From positions 3,506,586 to 3,570,585 of the forward strand of contig NW_009799104.1 of the NCBI RefSeq assembly GCF_000213175.1: DNA of 64,000 nt. The letters run 5' to 3'. The DNA comes from Neurospora tetrasperma FGSC 2508. Its lineage: Eukaryota > Ascomycota > Sordariomycetes > Sordariales > Sordariaceae. The notes beneath the pieces are model-generated. The model was not told the DNA's origin and ran no database searches. It saw only the letters and a program-made list of their open reading frames with translations. Position numbers and translations under genes: made by a program. Numbering within the stretch: position 1 is the stretch's first letter; the number at the start of each line of letters is the position of its first letter. This document shows positions 1 to 10,906 of the stretch, one piece after another.

Positions 1-932
1 ATATACTCATCGAAGGTTCCAATTTTACAATCGATTTTAATAAATTTATTTTTAACATTACTCTTTAAATTTCAGTAAAATTAGTATTTAAGACCTTTGT
101 TATTTTAATTAATACGGAATACGAATTATTTAAATTCGGTTACGTAGGAAGCGGCCGATTTAATTTAGCAGAATTCGTTTAACTTAATCTTAGTTTAATA
201 GATTTTATTAGTAAGACTAAAGACTTAATTAATAGCGCCCTCGAAATAATCGAAATCGTTGAAGATTTAAATAGTCTTAAGATATATATTGGGCTATTTG
301 TGTCTAAGATAATTAGTTTGAGTAGATTAGAACTACTTAAAAGTTTTGCCGGTTAAGAAGGATATAGTATATAAAACTATTTAAATAGGGTCCTAAATAT
401 TAGAGAACTTTAAGTTAGTACGAATTTGAATAAGGAACCCTTAGAGGTCTTCCTTTTTAGTACCGTTAAATTTGGGAGGCGGGTTGAATTTAATTTTAGG
501 GAGGGGGTCGTTATAAATTACATAATCGGATAAGACCCTTGCATTCAATTTATTAATAATTTCGCAAAGCTTTACTATAGTAGTAATTTTAGTAATAGCG
601 GGGATGAAGGTAGCTAGCTTCTTACTTTAAGTATCGAAGCGGCGTATAGTTTCTTCAGCCTTTTTAATACGAAGTTTAGCGGCCGTAATCTTACGACTAT
701 CATTATTTTTAATACTAATTATAGAGTCCGTTCCGGGACCGGGGTTTCTAATTGCAGTGCCCGGGAGTCCAGTTCCAATAGGTCCTCCGGAGGGTTGTTT
801 AACGGGATTTTTAAATATAATAGTAGAAGGTTAAAGTAGTTTTAAGGAAATTTAGTAAATTAGTAAGGAAACTTATTTAGGTATAGTAGCAAATCTTAGA
901 ATACTAGTGTGCAAAATAAAGAATAAGCAACG
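1..932 (-). mobile_element. RIP-degraded retroelement interior (partial)
   Basis: AT-rich, TpA-rich sequence with no long open frame. It abuts a sequence matching two other LTRs in this window, so it is read as the internal region following the 5' LTR of a minus-strand LTR retrotransposon that runs off the left edge. Occasional unmutated GC-rich patches (for example around 740-790) survive. No gag or pol motif can be recognised after this much mutation. The RIP interpretation rests on base composition by eye; no dinucleotide index was calculated. Confidence 0.6.
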
Positions 933-1201
933 TATAACGAACCGTTACGAATATAAGAGTATATCGCTAGGATGGACAATAGTAGTAATAACCGAAAGGT
1001 ACTAATCGATTGTAGAAGCTATTGCTTGCTGAAGAGCTATAATAACGAAGGCCGGGAGGCCTTCTTATATACTAGCTTTCAGCCGGTCCCGTAGTTCCGT
1101 TATCTCGGAACCTCGGGTCCGTCCCGTAGTCCCGTTATCCCGGGACCCCGGGACCCTCCTGATTGGTCAATCTATCTAAGCTTGTTGGTTGGATCGTAAC
1201 A
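933..1201 (-). repeat. RIP-mutated long terminal repeat, minus orientation
   Basis: On the minus strand this begins TGTTACGATCC (from 1201) and ends with a sequence matching the 18.5 kb LTR apart from C-to-T changes (TCGTTATA at 940-933 against TCGTCACA). The shared core includes the GTACTAATCGATTGTAG region near 1000, matching the copies at 18476-18792 and 18867-19108. Near 1085-1165 it contains an imperfect two-copy tandem GC-rich repeat. It is shorter than the 317 bp copy because of internal length differences. Confidence 0.75.
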
Positions 1202-2050
1202 TGCTGATCCCAGCTTGACCCAGGCCCACTGTAGCCCCACGCAATGCGCAACCTACGCACTACGCCGCTCGACCACCGGTCCATTTGAATTTGTTGACTG
1301 TTTGCTCTGAATTTGTTATTTATAAACCACTCTCCCTTGAGGTGCATCTGAACGTGCCACGTTGTGCCCGGGCAGCCATCGAGACTTTGTCTCTCACAAC
1401 AACGAAGTACCGTCTCTAATCGCATTTGTTGAACGTCGGTGGTCACTTGAAGCTGGCTTCTAAAGCTGGGGACGGATAGCCCTTTTACGACCTACGAATC
1501 GCCCGGAGACTATTTGTTGTGAACCTCCGGGATCATGGCAGACAAGCATGGAGGTTAGAGCTGAAGATGAAGATCCACCTCGTACGTAAAGGTGGCAGAG
1601 AAACGTGTGCTAACATGATGTGAATAACAAACATGTATGTATGCAGACAGAGAACCAGAGAGATCTTCAAGACTACCTAACCATTCTTTGCTCGAAGTCA
1701 ACTATTCAAATAATTCAAGGTGGAATATCATCATATGTGGACATGAACTTCATCCCATCTTTTGACAGTTGAACTTTCCGACCATCCACCTTCTTTCCCA
1801 TGGGCCGCGCGTAACTTTCCTTACGAACTTACACAAGATACACTTGCCCCGCAATCATTCGAATCTCCGGTCGCGAAAATTTGGTTTCATGGTCCTAACA
1901 TTCGAAGGGGCTACCAAGCAAGCGTACAAGACTTTGAACACCCTACTACACTCTAACCTCATCGGTGGCAGCGCAGTACCGTGGTTAGCTTACAAACGAC
2001 GCGTTTCCAGTGCCTTCCATGCATGCGCCTGGCCGCCCCCCTGGCTCACG
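1202..2050. other. Intergenic stretch, no supported gene
   Basis: Open frames of 60-130 codons occur on both strands, but none shows a recognisable domain, plausible splice sites or a convincing start context. The composition returns to normal GC immediately after the LTR. Nothing else is seen here. Confidence 0.5.
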
Positions 2051-3430
2051 ATGGCTAGCAAAAGGCAAGCAATGGGGCAGCCCGAGAACGAATGTCAAGA
2101 CGCCGCAAAACGAGCGAGACGATCCGGTCAGTACCTCGAACATGAAGACCACTAGCGAGCGCGATAAACGGGACCTAATGGCACTGGGCGAACATGGCCA
2201 AGTTCAACGCCAGCAGCAATTCCGCATGACATGATCACTCCAATGTGCGAGGAAATTCCGCGACGCGCGCTTGTTGGAGTCCAGCGGGGATCACTCAAAC
2301 CTGGCTCCTGTACCTAAACAGCACAAATTCCCGATGCTAAAACTTTTCCACTCCCAGACTCCTACGACAGCCTGAAATTCCGCGGCAACGTTTCCTTGAC
2401 AAGAAACAAGCCAGTGGCAAGCATACAAGCCCGAGCTGTTAGCGGCTTTACCCAATACTCAACACTTGAAGAAATCAGGATCGCCATCTTCACGGATGCC
2501 TCCAGGCCGCGTGGTTGTTCTGGTCCCGCTCCTGGCGGATACTCGACCGTGTACCGCAACTTCTTCCCCCGGAACTCCGCATTACGGAAAATACCTGGAG
2601 ATGGGCTGGTTCATGCCTGGATTGGAGGACACCACCATTGGAGAAGGCATAGGCATCGCCCAGGCTTTTGAAGTGGTCATTAGGCAGCTACAGAAGTGCA
2701 GCCCAAGCGAGATAGGAAGAAGAGTAACAGTTAGCATCCTGTCGGATGCTTACGATGTCATTATGATGATCGATGGCAGGGCGACTCCAAGGAGCGCTCG
2801 GAAGGACAGCCACACGCGGGTGATGAAACTTGTTCGGCAGAAGAGCGAGGAGCTGAAGCTGATTCCGGGATTTGACGTGACGGTCCATCTCCGGTGGGTG
2901 CCGGGCCATGTTGGTGTCGAGGGCAACGAACGTGCCGACGTTATTGCGGTGAAAGCTCGAAGACTGCGCAGAAACGTCTTTCTCGTTGATTCGGTGGAGG
3001 AGGAGCATCCCGACGACGACGACGACGACGACGATGACGACACTGTATGCCTCGCGGACTGCATCTTCTTCTTAAAAGCGGACTTGAACATGACAGGATG
3101 CTTCAAGGTCAGAGAGCGGACCAGGCGCTCATCGAGCGCCAGTTCGAAGAGGACTTACAACAGTGGGAAAATTTCTGCCATCAAGAAATTGTGGACAAGG
3201 TGTTCATTCACCTTCAGCTGGACGAGGAAGGTCAGAGGTGGTCCGCCTACAAGCACCAGCAACAATTACTGCAGGAGCCAGACCTTTTCTGCCTCGCTAT
3301 CGAAGAGGACATGGACGATGAGCTGATGCAGGCGGCGGTGGATCGACAGTTGAGGGAAGAGTCGGAAGTGGCCTTGAGCAGATCCCTGACTTCATCCCTT
3401 ATCGCGCCGTTGCTTCTCACGGCTTCTTAG
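2051..3430 (+). pseudogene. RNase H-like gene, decayed
   Basis: The translated frames carry the two hallmark segments of an RNase H fold. The first is an IAIFTDAS strand (about 2480-2505) giving the first catalytic Asp. The second is WVPGHVGVEGNERAD (about 2897-2941), the classic H-x-G-x2-GNE-x-AD motif. A region rich in E/D and Q follows, with an Asp-codon run at 3011-3042. The reading frame is broken: frame-2 stops lie at 2153, 2165 and 2315, and the frame changes near 2585 between the two RNase H segments without a convincing intron. A GTATGC...GTCAG intron at 3045-3112 would join the C-terminal frame correctly, so that step is probably genuine splicing. No ATG precedes the TDAS segment in its own open frame. 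It could be a host gene or a retroelement-derived RNase H; decay next to the RIP-mutated element favours pseudogene. Confidence 0.65.
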
Positions 3431-4437
3431 GAGAAGTTTTGCTGGCCTTCCGGGTCAAGAAAACAACTCCAGGGTCGGAGAGCGCGCGATTTGGTTGTTT
3501 GGTCTTGTTTTCACTGCTCATATGTGCCTTCTGTAAAACACAAGTGATGGGATGATGTTAGAGATACTTTCCATGTGTGGCGTCCGGGGTCAGATTTTCG
3601 CTTTGTTTTAGATACCCCTCTGTCTTCAAGGTTTTGTGGAAGATAAGGACATAGGCGCTTGTGTATCTATTGCTTTCCAATGTTGGGTTCCGTGTTGGAG
3701 TTGCTCGTAGTACAATCCCTTCTTGGGCTTCAGGCTGCCTTGATTTCCCTTGTTCCCCTTCCGTTGGCAATCTACAGTACCTCTGTCGAAGCCACTTTCT
3801 GACTGTCAGAATGTTGGGAAAAGATGATTGATTGCTTGACCTCCCAAGAGACGAAGGGAGGGCGCCAGCCCATCCTTTAAAACTAGTTTACACACTTGTT
3901 TGGGGTGAATTGCAGTGGTCAGCTCACTCCCTTGGTCACCCGTAGTGATTGACCAGATTCCTCGTATGACCACCTGCATGCACGCAACATCCAACACTGA
4001 CCTCAAACTTTCACCTCTGTCGCCGACTAATAAGCGGATCGACCAGGTGCCATAACCCTCTCTCCTACCTGGTCGCATGCTCCGTGTTCGCATTCCGTCT
4101 TGATGAGGCTGACAAGCTTCAAATATAGATTATAGGAGCAGCGGAAAACATCCTAAGGTGAGCACAGCCCACATGCGTTCTCTCATTGCCCATCGAGGTG
4201 ATACGTGGACACCTGTCTTGGGACACTACTCCGTCTCCGCATACACGTATTGATTCTCTGATGTATTAAGACAGTTCCTGCAAGCTTTAAGTAATACGAG
4301 AAGATAGAGGAGTGAAGTCTAGGTTTTTATTACATTATAGAGTAGTATACACACGCACCTACACACCCCCAACCGATATCCCTTTGTCTTCAGCCTCAAT
4401 CATTTATAGTCTCATGTCGTAATGCCATCATCCGCGT
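3431..4437. other. Intergenic stretch, no supported gene
   Basis: About 1 kb between the RNase H relic and the transporter 3' end. Only short overlapping frames without domain content are present. The part near 4300-4437 is probably 3' UTR of the minus-strand transporter. Nothing else is seen. Confidence 0.45.
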
Positions 4438-5976
4438 TTATGCCTTTGTCGTCAACTTGAATCCAAACTTCCAACTCCTCAAGACCATAAATATGCCGCT
4501 GGCAGCAAGAAGCATGACACCACCAAACACCCATATTCCTGTCCAGTTATTATGCCCATTATGACCAGTCTGTTGTAGGATCGCGCCGGTGCCGGGACCG
4601 CCGATGAGGGTCGCGAGACCGAGGAAGGCATAACCCAGGCCGATTCTGCTGCCGAGGCGGGACTTGTCCTTGGTGAGAGCGATGTAGCAAACGGTCGGAA
4701 GGGCGATGAAGACGCCAGAGAAGAAGCCAAAGAGGATAGCGACGACGATGATGGCCTGAACACAACAGCAGTTAGCAAAGTGTCTCCATAAAGACTGCCA
4801 CGGAAGAGCAAAGCGAAGACTTACTCCAAGACCCTTAACCCCCATCATAGCCAGTGTCAAAGCGCCACAAACCAACGCGCCCGGAATCAAAATGTTGAAC
4901 GGGCCCACCTTATCCGACAACCAATTCGGCAGCGTCCGACCAAACATGCTCGCCGCATTCAGAATCGGCACAATATAGAACGCCATAGCCGGGTCCGTCG
5001 CGCCCGTATTCAACCCAAAGAAACTCAGGTAAAACAACATGACATACAAGCCAATAAACCCCACAAACGTGCCAAACGTGAACAACACGTACGGCCCATC
5101 CGTAAAAGCCGACACGTCCACCAGAGCCCTGACCTTTCCGGACTTGGTTCTCTGCTTCAAGAAAACCACCGGAACCATCAGCGTCGCAAGCGCAATGAAC
5201 CCAATCACGCGCACGCTCCACCCGTATCCGATCCGATCAATCAGCCGGTAAAACACAATCGGGTACACCACGCCTCCAAACGAACTGCCTGCCGCCGCTA
5301 AACCCGTCGCCAGTCCGATCTTCGTAGAGAAATAACTCTGCAAAACCGTCACGCCCGGCGTGAACATCATGCCTGCGCCCAGCCCCACCACGAACCCCTG
5401 CGCCAGCAAGGCCTGCCAGAACTCGGAGACCAGCGAAAGCATCATGTGTCCGAACACGACGCCGAAGGCGCCCACGTAGATCAAGTACTTCAGGTATCCC
5501 CTGTCGTATAAGGGGCCGGAGACCAGGCCGCCTAAAAGCACCATGAAGGACTGGATGGAGCCGATCCAGCTGATGTTGGAGGAAGAGACGGAACCAGGCG
5601 GCTGGAAGATGGATTCGGATGATTCGTAGTAGGTTTGGAAAATGCCGAACGTGTTGAGCAGGCCCCAGGTGTTGAAGAAGATGAAGAAGACGGAGACGAC
5701 TTGGAGCCAGGCGGCGAGGCCGCCGTTGGGGGGCGGGGGGCCTGCGTTCCATGCTGCGGTGGTGGGAGGTTGTTGTTGCTTTTCGGCATCGGGGGCGACA
5801 GAACTTGTGGCGCCGTCGGTGAGAGGAGGAGCGGCTGTTACGTGCGGGGAGGATTTCTCGGAGGAGGCGCGGGAGGGGGAGGAGATGCCGGTTGCGGTGG
5901 ATTGGTCGGAGAGGTTCCCTTCGGCGTCGGTGGAGGGGCCGTGGGTGGTGCGGTCGGGGAAGGTTGTTGGTGCCAT
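4438..5976 (-). CDS. MFS transporter, monocarboxylate (MCT) type
   Basis: Plasma-membrane-type major facilitator of the fungal monocarboxylate permease family. The substrate cannot be told from sequence. Model: exons 5976-4825 and 4755-4438, 489 aa. The start is the ATG at 5976 (MAPTTFPD); the frame stays open upstream, but that extension lacks membrane or family content. The roughly 90-residue N-terminus is Ser/Thr/Pro-rich and cytosolic. The transport domain follows, beginning GGLAAWLQVVSVF with about 12 hydrophobic helices, including the YFSTKIGLATGLAAAGSSFGG segment typical of the family. The 69-nt intron (GTAAGT...TTCAG, 4824-4756) is a multiple of three and free of stops, so an unspliced reading adds 23 false residues. 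The long low-complexity head varies in this family and is probably regulatory. Confidence 0.88.
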   Translation of the reverse strand: MAPTTFPDRTTHGPSTDAEGNLSDQSTATGISSPSRASSEKSSPHVTAAPPLTDGATSSVAPDAEKQQQPPTTAAWNAGPPPPNGGLAAWLQVVSVFFIFFNTWGLLNTFGIFQTYYESSESIFQPPGSVSSSNISWIGSIQSFMVLLGGLVSGPLYDRGYLKYLIYVGAFGVVFGHMMLSLVSEFWQALLAQGFVVGLGAGMMFTPGVTVLQSYFSTKIGLATGLAAAGSSFGGVVYPIVFYRLIDRIGYGWSVRVIGFIALATLMVPVVFLKQRTKSGKVRALVDVSAFTDGPYVLFTFGTFVGFIGLYVMLFYLSFFGLNTGATDPAMAFYIVPILNAASMFGRTLPNWLSDKVGPFNILIPGALVCGALTLAMMGVKGLGVSLRFALPWQSLWRHFANCCCVQAIIVVAILFGFFSGVFIALPTVCYIALTKDKSRLGSRIGLGYAFLGLATLIGGPGTGAILQQTGHNGHNNWTGIWVFGGVMLLAASGIFMVLRSWKFGFKLTTKA

Positions 5977-8154
5977 TTTTTTGCGGTCGCGAAAATGCAC
6001 GCGAGGGCAAGCGTGTTGGTATCTTGACTTGACACACACCGGACGGATTGTCTTTGTGCCGGGACGGTTCGTCCCTGGACTGTACGTCAAGAAAAGTTTG
6101 CGACGGATCGAAGAGATCAAAGGAAGGCTCAGACGAAGGGGGACATGCAGCTGGGTCGGTAGCATAGATATAGTGTGAAGGATTGTTAGTCGGCTCGAAA
6201 CCGGAGTTAAGCATATCAATGGAACCTGACAAATCCATCTGCAAAGGACGACCGAAAAAGCAAACCATTGGCATCCAGGTTTGTAAGTCGCATGCGCGGC
6301 GGCAGGTCAAAAAATGTTACACCAATGTTGGTTGGGTCGGGGAATATTTGACCCTTGCATTTTGCTAGTAGTTTTACTGGACTCGGCAATAGGTCGGGCA
6401 TACGAGCAGTCTGACACATCGATGCGGTCTGTCTGTCAGCGTAGGTATCAAGCAATCAATTGATAGGAACCACACGATGTCAATGTCAAAGGGCGCAAAT
6501 GTTGTATCCCATCACTGATCTTCACTGTATGTCGCAAGTTACCTTGTCCCCGATATGTTATCAAGCGATGGTGCAATCGGCAGGGCGAGTGGGCGATCCA
6601 AAGTTCCCCGTATGTGTTATTAGGAACTGACGTCAATGGCGGAAGAAACAAAGGAAAAATAACTCTTGTATGAATTCAGCGAGTTTCCTTACCTGGAAGT
6701 TTGATGGAGAATTCGCCTGTCTCTCTTCCGCGTGGAAATGTTTCGGAAGGGATCATGATGCCGCGAACAGTTACATATTTGCCGGCCGGCAGCACACAAG
6801 TGCTCCGAGATACCGTTATCTATCCCACCCATGTTTTCTTTGTGATACCTGCAAACAGATCACATCAGGGCCCAAACTCTTTTCGAACTTTTCAAGTCTC
6901 GGAGCCAGAGACATTGATGCTTCCACAGCACCACGCTCCGTCCTCCGACTCCGTCCTCCGACTCCGTCCTCCGACTCCGTCCTCCGACTCCGAACAGTCA
7001 GGGCAGTCCTGAGTCATCCGCCGAACGCCTAGCGTACTCGTTCCTGGCGCTAACCAACACCCATCACCGACGACCCAGTTTCGATGAACCACGGACCCAC
7101 ACCCTCGAAATGAATGGCTTCGGTGGTGATCGGAAATACGTTGTACAACCACCCATCATCCCTGATTCGATGAAAAAAAACCAGCCCAGCCCTACCCAAC
7201 CCTGCGAGGGAGGACGGACTCGACCTGGTCCACGAACGTTCAAACAAGCTATTGCCTAAAAGGCTTGGCTCTTTTTTCTCGGTTGTGCGCCGCCGCATTT
7301 CTTTCGCCGAGTGTACTGATCGCCGAACCTGCCACCTCAATTTATCGGCAAGGGGTACGCGGCCCGCTCCCGATACAAGCTCTTGAATGACTGACCGTCG
7401 AACACTAAAAAGATGTTGGGCCACTCGGCGCTCTGCTCGGTGACCGGCCTCATTCATGTTCATGATCGATCGATCGATCGCGGAACCTTGATGTCTGGGA
7501 GGTTGGGTTATGCTGTCCAGGAATGCCCAGGTGTTTTTTGCGGGTGGAGCGCTGGACCCTGTGTCATTCAGGGGTTCAGTGGACTCAGTGGGGTTCACGG
7601 CGCTGTGGGTACTGAGTGCTGCGGCGCTATCGGGTTGTTGCCGAGTGTAGTGGAGTTCTGTGGAGAGGACGACGACGGCGTCTTCTCATACAAAGTTGTC
7701 GTGGAGGTGCTGCTGGGTGGGGAGAGGTAGCTGTTTGTATCTGAGTTGGAGGACGACATTTTGCCGGGCAGTTCGAGCGTACTGTTCTTGGAAAGCGTTC
7801 CGGCTATCGATAATGTTGTTATTGGAGTGTAAGAAAGGCGTGCGATACTACCAGAGATAGTGGCTGGTAGTTATACCGATCCACAACACACTGGGAATCG
7901 AGTGATTGCCCAACTTCAAAAGATATGGAGTGATGCGTCAAGGTCATCTCATTTCTCGATATGCATTCGCATGAATTCGAGAGTCATGACGCACGAAACA
8001 TGAAGCATCAAGTGTGAATGCCGTCGTATTTGAGCCTTGTTGATCAACTTGTCACTTCCTCTTGCTTCATTTGTCCCGTTCTATCTCTCTCATGTCTCAA
8101 TACTCGGAGAAACCTCCATCTTTTCCTCTTCACATCATGTATCACACGGGACAT
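5977..8154. other. 2.2 kb intergenic stretch without a supported gene
   Basis: Contains the transporter promoter and 5' leader, a 13-bp minisatellite (6936-6993) and short frames on both strands. The longest (minus, about 7050-7598) opens with GTG and has no recognisable domain, so it is not called. An ATCG tetranucleotide run (GATCGATCGATCGATCG) is visible near 7462-7480. Confidence 0.45.
6936..6993. repeat. 13-bp minisatellite, about 4.4 copies
   Basis: The unit CTCCGTCCTCCGA is repeated four times without change, followed by a partial fifth copy. It lies in intergenic DNA. Thirteen-base periodicity does not suit coding use. Confidence 0.9.
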
Positions 8155-8397
8155 TTACAAGACGTCACACTTCTCCCCCGAGCTTGACCCAGATCCCGAT
8201 GCAGACCCGGACCCGGAGCCCGAACCAGAAGTCAAACTCCAGGTCTTGCCCTTCGACATGTACAAATGGTTGTTCCCGCTGCTATTCTCTGAAGTCGAGG
8301 TAGGGGAAGAAGAGGGCTGGTTGACTTGCGTTTGACCAGTGGTGGAGGTGGAAGTACCGGTTTCGGTGGTCTTGGTGGAGGTAAACGGGGCGAACAT
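8155..8397 (-). CDS. Small Ser/Thr/Gly-rich orphan protein
   Basis: An 80-residue protein starting at the ATG at 8397 (MFAPFTST). About half the residues are Ser or Thr in the first part (STSTTG tracts). A short ordinary stretch (HLYMSKGKTW) follows, then Gly-Ser dipeptide repeats. It ends KCDVL. There is no signal peptide or membrane segment. A TATA-like box (TATAAATA on the minus strand, 8512-8505) sits about 110 bp upstream of the start. It belongs by style to the microgenes at 8.9, 9.6, 26.7, 28.1, 48.1, 52.2, 53.0 and 53.9 kb. Function unknown; reality as a gene is supported by the TATA box and the recurrence of the type. Confidence 0.55.
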   Translation of the reverse strand: MFAPFTSTKTTETGTSTSTTGQTQVNQPSSSPTSTSENSSGNNHLYMSKGKTWSLTSGSGSGSGSASGSGSSSGEKCDVL

Positions 8398-8504
8398 CTT
8401 GACTGCGTCAGCAGAGGTAATAAGATGTTGAAGCGTAACAGGCTACTTGGTTGGCCTTGTGTGTTTGTTTGCTCAAGTTCGTTAGTCGAGAGTGGACGTT
8501 GAGG

Positions 8505-8512
8505 TATTTATA
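8505..8512 (-). promoter_or_regulatory. TATA box of the 8.2 kb microgene
   Basis: TATAAATA on the minus strand, 108 bp before the ATG at 8397. Equivalent boxes precede most small orphan genes in this window. Confidence 0.5.
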
Positions 8513-8955
8513 CCTTGACGAATCCAGCGAACAGATGTTCCGCAATGTTTCAATCTGAATCGGCAGGTTCTAGACATTGACCAACCATTTAGGAGTGAGT
8601 AAAGTATGTTTGGTATAGCTACCGAATGTATGCTTGGGTCTAGACCTCCAATTGGACTCAAAGCATCGCGTTGATGGACTCTTGGCTTATGAGGATGAGA
8701 TGAGCAGATTTGGAGATCAAAGCATGCCAAGCTACCTCTAGGTATCCTTGGTGTACAAGAGCACCTCAACTGCCATGATCCATCAACGGCACAAACAACT
8801 CCGTATCTCTTCTCTGCTAGAAACTTTGGCGTTCAAAAGTGTTTCTATAAGTAGCACAAGAGCCAGTGCCTTCTTATGCAACGGCCATCATTCAATGCAG
8901 CCATCTCCAGCTCCAGTCACAGATTGACCTCCATTCACACCGTTGAAAGACCATA

Positions 8956-9183
8956 ATGTCATCATCCAACACCGACACCTCATCCACAACCACGAGTGGT
9001 GAACATACATTCTCCACTTCCACCACAACCCAAACTAACTCTTCCACCACTACATCCTCATCCTCATCCTCCACGTCAACGACTTCAAAGACCACCGATA
9101 GCTCTGGGTACTCCTACATTGAGCGGCTCAGAATCGAGGGACAAGCGCAGTACTGGTTGGGGCCGGAGAAGAAGAGCAGTTAG
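8956..9183 (+). CDS. Small Ser/Thr-rich orphan with RLRIEG motif
   Basis: A 75-residue protein starting MSSSNTDTSS. Almost the whole first 50 residues are Ser/Thr, then SGYSYIERLRIEGQAQYW and a basic KKSS end. The I-E-RLRIEG segment recurs as F-D-RLRIEG in the minus-strand gene at 52134-52394, which also begins MSSSNT, so the two are paralogues. A TATA box (TATAAG) lies at 8846-8851. The promoter region (CTATAAG-x-AGCACAAG) resembles the one before the neighbouring 9664 gene, indicating local duplication. No signal peptide. Function unknown. Confidence 0.6.
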   Translation: MSSSNTDTSSTTTSGEHTFSTSTTTQTNSSTTTSSSSSSTSTTSKTTDSSGYSYIERLRIEGQAQYWLGPEKKSS

Positions 9184-9663
9184 AATGGTTGACGCCGGGA
9201 GGTTCAGAGCAAGAGGGGTGTAGGAATGGAAGTGAGGCAAGAGTGGTGGCAAACCTAGAGGAAATCAGGAACAAATGAGTACCAGTAGGATGCGCATAGT
9301 GCACTAGAGAAAGGATTACACTAGATGGAATAAATTCAGCTTTGCGCAGTCTAGACTTTGCAGTAGCCTCATTGACCCTCTAACTGGTGAAGATGAAACA
9401 AACAGAAACTCGTGCAATTTCACAAGCCCTCTCTGGATTGGCAACCGCTAATCCGCTAAGATGAGCAACGAAACCTTAGATACACGCTGTTACACATCTC
9501 CTCCCTGTATCAGTGTTCAACGCTCCAACTTAACGCTATAAGGAGCACAAGGACCGCCGCTTCCTCAGCAACCATCATCTACTTCACAAAGTTCGCAAAT
9601 ACATCCAGCTATAGCACGGTTAGCATTGTTCCTATCATCGCATCAAACTAGCAAAACATTAAA

Positions 9664-9863
9664 ATGTCCTCCTCGTTCTCCTCCAGCACTTCCATCACCT
9701 CCACTAGTACCACCACCACTGGCTCGACGGTTCGACCACTACTACGACCACTTCCACTGGGTCTACCACCTCCTCCGGCACTAACTCTACATCCTCTAGC
9801 TCTTCTACCTCTACCGCTAGCCCATCCACAGCCACGTCGTCCTCCTCTACTACGACAAGTTGA
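9664..9863 (+). pseudogene. Frameshifted Ser/Thr-rich microgene
   Basis: Starts MSSSFSSSTSITS. After about 24 codons it leaves the Ser/Thr frame (near 9733-9741) and enters a Leu/Pro-rich frame. The Ser/Thr-rich frame resumes one base out of register and ends at TGA 9861-9863. One missing base near 9735 explains this. The upstream TATAAG (9537-9542) and following AGCACAAG are shared with the 8956 gene. The Pro/Leu frame runs on to 9903, so a changed protein could still be made. Confidence 0.6.
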
Positions 9864-10283
9864 AGGGTACAGTAATGAAAGAATGGAGGGAAAGGTGAAA
9901 TAACGGGAAGCACTGTGGAAGAGCAACCAAGGGATGAAGAATAAGGTATTTTATGCTGGGAGACACGAGGGGAAAGGGAATAAAGGATGGGAATAAAGAA
10001 AGGGAAGAAGGGAAACGGCTGTCAAGAGGTGGGGTAAGCAACTCTAATAGGGAGCTGGTGAGCTAGGAGAAGAAAGGAAGATACCTCTAGAGTGGCATGA
10101 CTGTTAGGATGAATAGATACATTAGCTATGGGTTCCGTTGGAACAGAGTTTCATTTTACCCAAGTTGGAACCTTTCACGATTGTAACCAGTCAAAATACA
10201 AGGGAGTATCTGCTGGAGAACACGGGAGGTAAAGTCAGCCTCTTAAGCCCATCATCAGCAAGAAAACTACAACAACAACTGAC
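9864..10283. other. Intergenic stretch
   Basis: About 420 bp between the frameshifted microgene and the tRNA. Purine-rich (GGGAAGAAGG-like) sequence near 9940-10080. No gene is seen. Confidence 0.4.
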
Positions 10284-10356
10284 GCTCGAATAGTGTAGTG
10301 GTTATCACGCCAGTCTCACACACTGGAGGTCCCAGGTTCGAAACCTGGTTCGAGCA
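10284..10356 (+). tRNA. tRNA-Val (anticodon CAC)
   Basis: A complete 73-nt cloverleaf. The acceptor stem pairs GCTCGAA with TTCGAGC, discriminator A. The D arm holds TAGTGGTTA, and the anticodon stem CCAGT/ACTGG encloses the loop CTCACAC, so the anticodon is CAC (reads GUG, Val). The T arm is CCAGG-TTCGAAA-CCTGG. There is no intron, and an oligo-T tract starts at 10361, as expected for a Pol III terminator. Confidence 0.97.
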
Positions 10357-10360
10357 TCTC

Positions 10361-10366
10361 TTTTTC
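10361..10366 (+). terminator. Pol III oligo-T terminator of the tRNA
   Basis: CTTTTTC begins about five bases after the mature 3' end of the tRNA. Confidence 0.7.
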
Positions 10367-10906
10367 ACTTTTTGGCTGTAACACAACTTTGTTGTTTGTG
10401 GTTGGGTGCCCTGACCGCGTCTCTTTTGTCCGTGGCTTCCTTTCGTAGCCTCCTTTTTGTTGCTTGAGAAGAGATACTAATGAAGCCTTTGATAGATCAC
10501 TGAGCTCTCTACGTGGATACAAACATGTCTTCAAGGGTTTGTAGCAGAGTTTATATTTCCCAAGGAAACGCAAGACAGCCCGCGAAGACATGGTGACCAG
10601 CAGCGCCCTGACCATTCTCTCAACTTCTCCTCGCTTGCCCGACCACCACTCCGGCGGCCGGCAACGCGTCCGTGTCCTAAGACGCGACAGGCAGTATACT
10701 CTTTTTGACTTTGCAGCCCTTCCTTTGTCGTGTCAGACTTTCTCTTTCCTTCACCCATGCCACAGTCAACGAAGTCACCTCCTCACTTCAGGCTGAGCAC
10801 CTCAACAACATCTCAACGCAGACCGACAACAACATTGATCAGCCGGATACAATTCTAGACTTTACAGTATCCAGTCCTCCAGCAAGGACTCAAGTCTTTG
10901 CCCATC

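Noticed and set aside
5237-6310. 357-codon Arg/Pro-rich frame opposite register to the MFS transporter
   Set aside because: Shadow of the GC-rich transporter coding strand; composition is typical of a wrong frame.
7050-7598. 182-codon minus-strand frame
   Set aside because: Begins with GTG, no domain, overlaps the minisatellite flank and has no splice support.
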